Below are positions 1 through 5,210 of a stretch of DNA of 7,958 nucleotides, piece after piece (position 1 is the first letter of the stretch; each line of letters begins with the position of its first letter). The notes under the pieces were generated by a model that was not told the origin of the DNA, did no database searches, and saw only the letters and a list, made by a program, of their open reading frames with translations. The stretch covers positions 1-7,958 of the forward strand of contig JAFZXW010000019.1 in assembly GCA_017616575.1 (NCBI GenBank). The letters run 5' to 3'. The position numbers and the translations under genes are program-made. This DNA comes from Candidatus Methanomethylophilaceae archaeon. Its GTDB lineage: Archaea; Thermoplasmatota; Thermoplasmata; Methanomassiliicoccales; Methanomethylophilaceae.

Positions 1-49
1 TGAGAGTCACGACGAGAGTGGCCACGGAGACCCAGGCGACGATGTTCAT
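1..49 (-). CDS. N-terminus of a membrane protein, partial
   Basis: Only the first 16 codons are present, from an ATG at 49 to the window edge. They read MNIVAWVSVATLVVTL, a hydrophobic stretch typical of a first transmembrane helix or signal anchor. The start lies 8 bases after the transporter stop codon at 58-60 on the same strand, so it is probably the third gene of the leftward operon. A GTGA shortly before the ATG could be a weak ribosome-binding site. The family cannot be identified from so little sequence. Confidence 0.45.
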   Translation of the reverse strand, partial: MNIVAWVSVATLVVTL

Positions 50-57
50 GCGTCACG

Positions 58-975
58 TTATGGATTACGGCTATATTTTCCTGACTCGCCTTCGATATTA
101 AGAAGGAACACCGACGCCAAGATTAGCAGGATGCCCGCTATTCCGGCGATGGTGACGGCCTCGCCGAAGACCGCGAACCCGGCCAAGGTAGCCACCATGG
201 GCTCCACGAACGCTATTACCGCAGCCTTGCCGGCATCCATGCGGTTGAGCCCGTAGGTGTAAAGGAAATAAGGCACCGAGGTGCACATTATCCCCAACGC
301 GACGACGTCGATTGCGACGTTTGCAGAAGACGACACCGCCGAGACCAAGACCACAGGCTCGGAGAACGGCAGCAGGCACACGCTGGACACTAGGAAGGTG
401 TAGAACGTGACCGTGAACGGATGATATTTCCTGAGCGCGTACTTCCCGAATATGCTGTACAAGGCGTATCCGAACCCCGAACCTATCCCGGCCGCTACCC
501 CGATCAAGTTTATCGCACCGCCACCGCCCAGCAGTCCCGATGTGAGGACGCAGCCTGCGAACGCGAGAACGAGAGCAGCGGTTTTCCTATGAGTGAGGGC
601 CTCGCCGAACAGAAGCACCGACATGGCCATCACGAAGCACGGGGAGGTGTACAGCAGGACGGCGGCGACAGAAAGGGTCACCATGGTCGTCGCGGTGAAG
701 TACAGGACGCTGAACATCGATATGCTCAGCAGCCCGGTCCCGATGAACATCCAGGCGTCCTTGGCTTGGATGCGGAGCAGCTTGCAGTCGAACGCCAGCA
801 GGAGCGCGAGCATGCATGCCGCGGCCATGAGGCAACGGACCTCGGTTATCTGCACCGGGTTCAGCCCGGCGTCGCTCAGGGAACGGGAGAACACCCCCAG
901 AACGCCCCATAAGGACGCCGCGGCCGCAACGCAGAGAACGGCTGACGCTGGTTCCCTGGACGTGTCGGCACGCAC
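58..975 (-). CDS. EamA/DMT-family transporter
   Basis: A 305-residue integral membrane protein of the drug/metabolite transporter superfamily. The length fits the usual ten-helix, two-repeat EamA layout. The first repeat covers about residues 12-145 and starts with the typical small-residue helix around AAASLWGVLGVFSR. The second covers about 153-293 and includes FVEPMVATLAGFAVFGEAVT, a characteristic EamA segment (a Glu-Pro followed by a GE motif) near residues 255-275. Family members export or import small metabolites such as amino acids, nucleobases or sugars; the substrate cannot be read from the sequence. The start is a GTG at 975, five bases after the stop of the 121-residue protein, so the two are almost certainly co-transcribed. 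Linkage to thiamine genes is only divergent, so a role in vitamin-precursor transport is possible but unsupported. Confidence 0.88.
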   Translation of the reverse strand: MRADTSREPASAVLCVAAAASLWGVLGVFSRSLSDAGLNPVQITEVRCLMAAACMLALLLAFDCKLLRIQAKDAWMFIGTGLLSISMFSVLYFTATTMVTLSVAAVLLYTSPCFVMAMSVLLFGEALTHRKTAALVLAFAGCVLTSGLLGGGGAINLIGVAAGIGSGFGYALYSIFGKYALRKYHPFTVTFYTFLVSSVCLLPFSEPVVLVSAVSSSANVAIDVVALGIMCTSVPYFLYTYGLNRMDAGKAAVIAFVEPMVATLAGFAVFGEAVTIAGIAGILLILASVFLLNIEGESGKYSRNP

Positions 976-980
976 CTGTC

Positions 981-1346
981 TCAGAGATTCATGTAGCCTT
1001 CGCCGTCGACGATCTCGAAATCTATCCCGGCATCGGTGAGAATGTCGCTGAATTTGGCGACGATAGTCTTGAGGTCGTTGAACTTCTCGTAAGACTTAAG
1101 GTAGAACTCCTTCCTCCCTATGGGGAAGACGAGCCTGACCTTCCCTTTGCGGTTGTAGCCCTCAGGCTTCCTGTTGGCCCTGATGTCGGCGAGGTTGAGC
1201 TCCTCGTACATCTTCAGTATCTCCTCCTCCTCGGGCATCTGGCCTATCTCCTCCAATAGAACTCTGAGCATCTGGGGGAACACGGGTTCCAGATCTTTGT
1301 AATCGGTTTTGCCTTTGAGGATGAAATGAGTGCTGACGACCTTCAT
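981..1346 (-). CDS. Conserved-looking hypothetical protein, 121 residues
   Basis: I do not recognise this family. The protein is soluble and charged, with no signal peptide or membrane segment. It starts with a predicted beta strand (MKVVSTHFIL), followed by two helices rich in Leu and Glu (about 18-52), a basic turn RKPEGYNRKGKVRLVFPIGR (59-78), a helix (86-105) and a final strand near DFEIVD. A small alpha/beta fold is therefore likely. The frame stays open upstream to 1658, but that extension is antisense to thiDN. The ATG at 1346 is preferred because a TATA-like box lies 27 bases upstream, a GGGGATGG stretch precedes the ATG, and the composition becomes protein-like there. It is the first gene of the leftward operon with the EamA transporter. 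Confidence 0.75.
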   Translation of the reverse strand: MKVVSTHFILKGKTDYKDLEPVFPQMLRVLLEEIGQMPEEEEILKMYEELNLADIRANRKPEGYNRKGKVRLVFPIGRKEFYLKSYEKFNDLKTIVAKFSDILTDAGIDFEIVDGEGYMNL

Positions 1347-1369
1347 CGTCCATCCCCAACGCTGAAAGG

Positions 1370-1376
1370 TATTAAA
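1370..1376 (-). promoter_or_regulatory. TATA-like box for the 121-residue protein operon
   Basis: On the minus strand the sequence reads TTTAATA, preceded by an A-rich, BRE-like GGAAAACCG. Its centre is about 27 bases before the ATG at 1346, so transcription would begin at or within a few bases of the start codon. Assignment rests on spacing and composition only. Confidence 0.5.
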
Positions 1377-1416
1377 CGGTTTTCCAATGTTGCGAACCAT
1401 ATTCGACTTGATGAAA

Positions 1417-1427
1417 TAATATATAAG
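1417..1427 (+). promoter_or_regulatory. TATA box for thiDN
   Basis: TAATATATAAG lies in an AT-rich patch within an otherwise GC-rich region. The TATATAA core is centred about 24 bases before the thiDN ATG at 1447, so the transcript is predicted to be leaderless. No Shine-Dalgarno sequence is visible before the ATG (context AAAGACCTGCG), which agrees. No TPP-riboswitch sequence fits in the space. Confidence 0.65.
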
Positions 1428-1446
1428 TTCAACATAAAGACCTGCG

Positions 1447-2733
1447 ATGAGAACAGCTTTAACCGTAGCGGGCTCCGACTCGGTGGGAGGCGCCGGAATC
1501 CAGGCCGACGTGAAGGCCATGTCCGTCGTGGGCATCCATGCGGCCTCGGTGATCACCGCCGTGACGGCCCAGAACACGACGGGCGTCTCAGGGATATTCC
1601 CCGTTTCGGAGGAATTCGTCAAATCACAACTGGAAGCGGTGCTGAAAGACTGCGACATAAAGGCCGTGAAGACCGGGATGCTTTACAGCGCCGGGATCGC
1701 GGAGACCGTGGCGGACATCCTGGAAGACCACGAGATGCCTTTGATAGTCGACCCGGTCATGGTGTCCGGCACGGATTGCGACCTGACCGACGGGAGCCTC
1801 GTCCAGGCATTGAAGAAGAAGGTTCTGCCCATATGCGAGCTCGTGACGCCGAACAGGTATGAGGCGGAAGTCCTCGCCAAGATGAGCATCAGAAGCAAGG
1901 ACGACCTCATGCTGGCCTGCGAGATCATCGGAAAGCAGGGCTCCTCGGTCTACATCAAGGGCGGCCATTTCAACACGCCCACGGTGGTAGACTACCTGTA
2001 CCTGTCGTCCGAGTTCACCAAGCTCGAATACCCAAGGCTCAAGAAATCGGGCCATGGGAGCGGCTGCGTGCTTTCCTCCTTCATGACCGCCAACATGGCG
2101 AAAGGCCTAGACATAGTCAACGCGGTGATGAAGTCCAGGGAGCTCGTCCAGGAGTCCATCTCCACCCAATACGCGATCGGGAAGGGGGACGTCGTCGTCA
2201 ACCCGATGGTCAAGCTGAAGGGCGAGACCGACAGGTTCGCGGTGCTCGATGCCATAGACGCGGCCGCATCCAGGATATTGGACATAGTGCCGGACGAGTT
2301 CGTCCCCAAGAACGGCATGAACATCGCGATGGCGATGAAGGACGCCGCCGGGCCTGAAGAGATAGCCGCCGTCGACAAGAGGATGACCGTCCACAACGGG
2401 ATGCTCAGGAAGAACGGACCGGCCAAGTTCGGGGTCGCGGAGCATCTTTCCTACGTCCTCCTGGCCGTGATGAAGAAGGACCCCTCCGTCAGATGCATAA
2501 TGAACATCGCCTACGCCCCTGACACCGTGGCGGTGATGGAAGAGGTCGGGTTCTCCACCATCGTGGCCGAGATGAGCAAGGACCGCCTGTCCGAATCGAC
2601 CGAGAAGGCCCTCTCCAAATCCAAGTCGGTCCCGGACGCCATCATCGACAAAGGCGGAAGGAAAGAGAGGACGATAAGGATGCTCGCCAAAGACCCTCAA
2701 GAGATGATGTCCAAACTGGAACAGATTCTGTAA
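1447..2733 (+). CDS. thiDN: Bifunctional HMP/HMP-P kinase - ThiN thiamine-phosphate synthase
   Basis: A 428-residue fusion for thiamine biosynthesis. Residues 1-255 are a ribokinase-fold ThiD, which phosphorylates hydroxymethylpyrimidine (HMP) twice to HMP-PP. The visible motifs are GSDSVGGAGIQAD (9-21), KTGM (75-78), VDPVMVSG (101-108), TPNRYEAE (134-141), KGGH (171-174) and HGSGCVLSS (203-211); Cys207 sits where ThiD enzymes carry their active-site cysteine. Residues about 262-428 are a ThiN domain, the archaeal alternative to ThiE that joins HMP-PP to thiazole phosphate. It shows NIAMAMKDA (292-300), EEIAAVDKRMTV (304-315), KFGVAEHLSYVLLAV (327-341), DPSVRCIMNIAY (345-356) and PDAIIDKGGRKERTIR (396-411), with candidate catalytic arginines such as Arg312, Arg349, Arg405 and Arg408. 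It appears intact and enzymatic rather than a ThiR-type repressor, since no DNA-binding domain is attached. Likely leaderless and monocistronic, ending at a hairpin-T-tract terminator. Confidence 0.95.
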   Translation: MRTALTVAGSDSVGGAGIQADVKAMSVVGIHAASVITAVTAQNTTGVSGIFPVSEEFVKSQLEAVLKDCDIKAVKTGMLYSAGIAETVADILEDHEMPLIVDPVMVSGTDCDLTDGSLVQALKKKVLPICELVTPNRYEAEVLAKMSIRSKDDLMLACEIIGKQGSSVYIKGGHFNTPTVVDYLYLSSEFTKLEYPRLKKSGHGSGCVLSSFMTANMAKGLDIVNAVMKSRELVQESISTQYAIGKGDVVVNPMVKLKGETDRFAVLDAIDAAASRILDIVPDEFVPKNGMNIAMAMKDAAGPEEIAAVDKRMTVHNGMLRKNGPAKFGVAEHLSYVLLAVMKKDPSVRCIMNIAYAPDTVAVMEEVGFSTIVAEMSKDRLSESTEKALSKSKSVPDAIIDKGGRKERTIRMLAKDPQEMMSKLEQIL

Positions 2734-2735
2734 AC

Positions 2736-2762
2736 GGCCAAAAGGCCAGTTTTTTTTATTTT
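2736..2762 (+). terminator. Short hairpin plus T tract after thiDN
   Basis: Immediately after the thiDN stop codon (2731-2733), GGCC-AAAA-GGCC can form a four-base stem, followed by eight T residues (2750-2757) and further Ts. In archaea the T tract itself is the main termination signal, so this is a good candidate 3' end for the thiDN transcript. Confidence 0.7.
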
Positions 2763-2790
2763 CCCTCCCCCCGGAAACCCGGGAGGAGGG
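2763..2790. repeat. Strong GC-rich hairpin between convergent thiDN and FKBP genes
   Basis: CCCTCCCCCCGG pairs with CCGGGAGGAGGG across the four-base loop AAAC, giving 11 of 12 base pairs. It lies between the ends of two convergent genes. On the minus strand it follows the FKBP stop codon by about 30 bases but has no T tract after it, so it may be a transcript-end stabiliser or a pause site rather than a complete intrinsic terminator. Confidence 0.6.
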
Positions 2791-2817
2791 TTGGAAGTTT
2801 CAGGCCGGGATTACGGC

Positions 2818-3720
2818 TCAGTTCACCGAGACGAGCTTGACCTCGAAGTAGAGGTCCTCGTTGACCCTTTCGGGAGACGTCTTGTAAGTAAAGTTGGTGG
2901 ATGAGACCTTTTCAACATACCACTTCTCGGTGCCGAAGTCGAACCCGATCATCTCGATGGTGTCGCCGGACACTACGGAAGTGTTCTTGAAGGAAAGGTC
3001 GCACACGACGTTGCCGCCAGATATCCCAGTGACCTTGAAGGTAAGCTTCTCGTCGCCGGATTCGGGGGTCACGCCGGCAGGGGAGAACGTGTAGGTCTTG
3101 CCGATCTCAGGATTGTTCTCGATAACGACCATGTTGGTGTCCGACGTGGTGAAAACGCTGGCATTCCATCCGTAGACCGTCGTGATGGTCTGGCTGGAAC
3201 CGACGGCAGGCGTGAACCCGTAAAGCGAGCTGAAAGCCGTCTTGGTCATTTCCTGGTTCTGGGGGACCTGGAACCCGCTGAGCGAGACCGTCTTCGTGGT
3301 ATCTGCCCCGACATAGGCCTCGGAGGCGGGGATGTAGACCTTGAACACGTCGCCGACTTTGTGCCCGATGATGGCGTTCTCGAAATCCGCGAGGAGGCTG
3401 CCTTCGCCCAACGTCGCCTCCAGAGGACTGTAGGAGGATTTCTGCGTGAACTCGTTGGCCTTCTTGATGTCGTCGTCCTTGGCGACGCTGCTGTAGCTGG
3501 TGTCGAAGACGACCGCATGCTCCCCGCCGACGTAGTCGTAATAGGAGCCAGTATAATCGACTTCCACAGTGTCACCATACGTCGCGACCGAATTGTCGCT
3601 GGAAAAGAAATGATCCGCGATGTACACGCCAAGTACGGCTACCGCGGCGATTGTGAAAAGCGCGAGACAGACCATGAAGATCGGGTCGCGCTCTTTCTTC
3701 TTGCTATCTTCACCGGCCAT
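2818..3720 (-). CDS. Membrane-anchored FKBP-type peptidyl-prolyl isomerase
   Basis: A 300-residue FKBP-like protein for folding or proline isomerisation of proteins outside the cytoplasmic membrane. A charged N-terminus (1-12) is followed by one membrane helix (about 14-38), so the rest should be extracytoplasmic. The FKBP domain begins at VEVDYTGSYYD (52-62), continues through VFDTS (71-75) and LGEGSLLADFENAIIG (104-119), and reaches KVGDVFKVYIPASEAYV (121-137). Residues about 155-285 look like the inserted flap domain of long archaeal FKBPs, and LYFEVKLVSV (290-299) is the closing strand. Departures from the usual consensus are ADFE for the common PGFE, ASEAYV for PPEEAYG, and no recognisable NHPLAGK motif in the second half, so catalysis may be weakened and a chaperone role is possible. 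It lies 27 bases downstream of the radical SAM stop but has its own TATA box. Confidence 0.85.
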   Translation of the reverse strand: MAGEDSKKKERDPIFMVCLALFTIAAVAVLGVYIADHFFSSDNSVATYGDTVEVDYTGSYYDYVGGEHAVVFDTSYSSVAKDDDIKKANEFTQKSSYSPLEATLGEGSLLADFENAIIGHKVGDVFKVYIPASEAYVGADTTKTVSLSGFQVPQNQEMTKTAFSSLYGFTPAVGSSQTITTVYGWNASVFTTSDTNMVVIENNPEIGKTYTFSPAGVTPESGDEKLTFKVTGISGGNVVCDLSFKNTSVVSGDTIEMIGFDFGTEKWYVEKVSSTNFTYKTSPERVNEDLYFEVKLVSVN

Positions 3721-3747
3721 TATAACCGCCGCTCCATACTGATGGCC

Positions 3748-3755
3748 TTATAAAA
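3748..3755 (-). promoter_or_regulatory. TATA box for the FKBP gene
   Basis: On the minus strand TTTTATAA is centred about 31 bases before the FKBP ATG at 3720, giving a 5' leader of only a few bases. It overlaps the stop codon (3748-3750) of the upstream radical SAM frame, so promoter sequence is being read as the last codons of that gene. Confidence 0.6.
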
Positions 3756-4419
3756 CGTTTGTTGCAACAATTGAAAAACGGAGCACAGGAGACTGGACGT
3801 CCGGACCAGACAGACGCCGGAGAAGACATCGTCTCACCCTCAGCGGCACCCCCAGCCTCTCTGCTATCCTGAAGCATTCCTCCTCCGACTCCGGAGGTAT
3901 GGACCCCCCTACTATCGAGACGGCGACCCCTGGAATGGATTTCCTGCATTTGGATATGAAGGCGAGGACGGCGTCGTACGAACCGATCCCGAACCTGCTG
4001 CGCGTGACCTCCAGATACTCCTCTGGACTGGACGCGTTCAGGCTCACCGAGACCCTGTCCACGCACTCCGCCAGCTCGGGGACGATGTCACGGCCGTTTA
4101 TCAGGTCCCCGAGGCCGTTGGTATCGAGCCTCACATCCTTTCCCAGACGGCCCTTTATCATCTTGGCGGTGGTCAGAAGGTCCTCGAGGCGCTCCGTAGG
4201 CTCGCCGTATCCGCAGAACACTATCTCCTTGGACTCCGACAGATCCCTGGCGGACAGCTCGGCAATAATCTCCTCCGGGGTCGGATCCCTGTCCAGCCAG
4301 AGGCATTCGGCGTCTCCCAGCGACCTGGTCCCGTTCCTGACGCAGAACACGCATCTGCACGGGCAGCGGTTGGTCATGTTGATGTAATACGTCTTACCGT
4401 AACGGTAGACTATGTCCAT
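3748..4419 (-). CDS. Radical SAM protein, TatD-associated type
   Basis: A 223-residue protein with the cluster motif CxxxCxxC at Cys19, Cys23 and Cys26 (in TNRCPCRCVFCVRNG), which binds the [4Fe-4S] cluster and S-adenosylmethionine. FCGYGEPTER (68-77) is the SAM-contacting GGE-like segment, VRLDTNG (96-102) and VDRVSVSLNA (120-129) are barrel strands, and WLDRDPTPEE (41-50) is typical of the short TatD-linked radical SAM family. The substrate of that family is not known to me, and no tatD gene is in the window. Similarity seems to end near residue 196 (GVPLRVR); the last 27 residues read through AT-rich sequence holding the FKBP promoter, so the natural stop may have been lost. The ATG at 4419 is five bases from the first in-frame ATG of the divergent thiE frame. 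A weak TATA-like TTATCA lies at 4442-4447. Confidence 0.82.
   Translation of the reverse strand: MDIVYRYGKTYYINMTNRCPCRCVFCVRNGTRSLGDAECLWLDRDPTPEEIIAELSARDLSESKEIVFCGYGEPTERLEDLLTTAKMIKGRLGKDVRLDTNGLGDLINGRDIVPELAECVDRVSVSLNASSPEEYLEVTRSRFGIGSYDAVLAFISKCRKSIPGVAVSIVGGSIPPESEEECFRIAERLGVPLRVRRCLLRRLSGPDVQSPVLRFSIVATNVL
3759..3770. promoter_or_regulatory. Perfect 12-bp palindrome beside the FKBP TATA box
   Basis: TTGTTGCAACAA is its own reverse complement and ends three bases upstream of the FKBP TATA box (reading leftwards), a position suited to an activator or repressor near the TFB site. The surrounding sequence is AT-rich compared with the coding DNA on either side. No factor can be assigned. 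Confidence 0.4.
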
Positions 4420-4456
4420 AGGCCATGATTATGGGGCGGCGTGATAACCGTTACGG
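4396..4456. promoter_or_regulatory. Paired palindromes in the radical SAM-thiE divergent region
   Basis: ACCGTAACGGT (4396-4406) and ACCGTTACGG (4447-4456) share a CCGTWACGG core, each nearly a perfect interrupted palindrome, with centres 51 bases apart and in opposite senses. The first lies in codons 5-8 of the radical SAM gene and the second 35 bases upstream of the preferred thiE start. They could be operators for a shared regulator. They could also reflect a small inverted duplication, because both copies encode Arg-Tyr-Gly in their own reading direction. Confidence 0.3.
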
Positions 4457-4490
4457 CAACGCTATCTACCTGCAGGGAATCGCGAAGAGC

Positions 4491-5186
4491 ATGTTCGACC
4501 TGTACGTCGTCACCGACCGCTCCCTGTCCAGGGGCCTAACCGATTCGCAAGTGGCAGAGCTCGCCTTCGTCGGCGGGGCCGATGCGGTCCAGCTCAGGAT
4601 GAAAGGCGCCGACGGAAGAGAGATGCTGGAAGAGGCGAAGGCGATCAGGAGGATTGCCGACGAGTATTGCAGGTTCTTCATCGTGAACGACAGGGTGGAC
4701 GTAGCCATCGCCTCCGGGGCCGACGGGGTCCATCTCGGGCAGAAGGACATCCCGGTCCGCGTCGCACGGGAGATGATGGGGGATGACGCCCTCATAGGGA
4801 CATCTGTCAGCAGCCTCGACGAGGCCCTGAAGGCCGTGGAGGATGGAGCGGACTACCTCGGGGTGGGCTCCGTGTTCAGAACGTCGACCAAGAAGGACGC
4901 AAACCAGGCGATAGGCCTCGGGACGGTCTTCGAGATCTCCCATGCGGTGGACAAGCCGGTGGTCGCCATCGGCGGCATAAACCGCGGCAACATACAGGAT
5001 GTCATTAAAGCAGGGGCGGACGCCGCGGCGGTGGTATCCGCAGCAGTGGACCAGGACGACGTCAAGGAAGCCGTCCATGAGCTCAAGGACCTGATTCTGA
5101 AGGTCAGGCCCCATGTCCCATTGGACGACATGGGGACTTCTCTGAGGAAGAAACTGATGTTCCGACCATCCCTTTCCATATTTTAA
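4491..5186 (+). CDS. thiE: Thiamine-phosphate synthase ThiE
   Basis: A cytoplasmic TIM-barrel enzyme that couples HMP-PP with thiazole phosphate to give thiamine phosphate. From the ATG at 4491 it has 231 residues. The family motifs are all present: LYVVTDR (4-10), QLRMK (34-38), FFIVNDR (62-68), GVHLGQKDIPV (79-89), IGTSVSS (102-108), LGVGSVFRTSTKKDA (123-137), VVAIGGIN (157-164) and AAVVSAA (179-185), covering the pyrophosphate and thiazole-phosphate contacts. The frame is open back to an ATG at 4425, but the extra 22 residues precede the first barrel strand, match nothing in ThiE, and would leave only five bases to the divergent radical SAM start; 4491 is therefore preferred, although no clear ribosome site or TATA box marks it. 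About 20 residues after the last barrel helix (LDDMGTSLRKK onward) exceed the usual length. It duplicates the activity expected of the ThiN domain of thiDN. Confidence 0.93.
   Translation: MFDLYVVTDRSLSRGLTDSQVAELAFVGGADAVQLRMKGADGREMLEEAKAIRRIADEYCRFFIVNDRVDVAIASGADGVHLGQKDIPVRVAREMMGDDALIGTSVSSLDEALKAVEDGADYLGVGSVFRTSTKKDANQAIGLGTVFEISHAVDKPVVAIGGINRGNIQDVIKAGADAAAVVSAAVDQDDVKEAVHELKDLILKVRPHVPLDDMGTSLRKKLMFRPSLSIF
5109..5135 (+). repeat. Hairpin inside the 3' end of thiE
   Basis: CCCCATGTC (5109-5117) pairs perfectly with GACATGGGG (5127-5135) across a nine-base loop. It lies in the codons for the extra C-terminal tail of ThiE, about 50 bases before the stop. No T tract follows it, so it is not a standard terminator; it could stabilise the transcript end or be incidental. 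Confidence 0.4.
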
Positions 5187-5188
5187 TA
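5181..5188 (+). promoter_or_regulatory. TATA box for the membrane-anchored regulator
   Basis: TTTTAATA overlaps the thiE stop codon (5184-5186) and is centred about 26 bases before the GTG at 5211. The spacing predicts a leaderless transcript for the regulator, separate from thiE. No ribosome-binding site precedes the GTG. Confidence 0.5.
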
Positions 5189-5210
5189 TCGACCAACGTT
5201 ATACCCCGAT

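Noticed and set aside
421..912. 163-residue plus-strand open frame opposite the EamA gene
   Set aside because: Shadow of a GC-rich transporter gene: rich in Arg, Gln and Gly with no family motif, while the opposite strand encodes a clear membrane protein.
960..1000. CTGAGA on the minus strand before the EamA gene, a core element of TPP riboswitches
   Set aside because: It lies in the end of a coding gene and no other conserved TPP-riboswitch element (such as an ACCTGATC-like segment) is found nearby; the match is only six bases.
1347..1658. N-terminal extension giving a 225-residue version of the 121-residue protein
   Set aside because: It is antisense to thiDN and crosses the divergent promoter, with non-protein-like composition and a better start at 1346.
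2107..2700. 197-residue minus-strand open frame inside thiDN
   Set aside because: His/Gly/Val-rich antisense translation of the ThiD and ThiN domains, with no promoter or motif.
4425..4490. Longer ThiE starting at 4425
   Set aside because: The extra 22 residues have no ThiE similarity and would leave only five bases between divergent genes.
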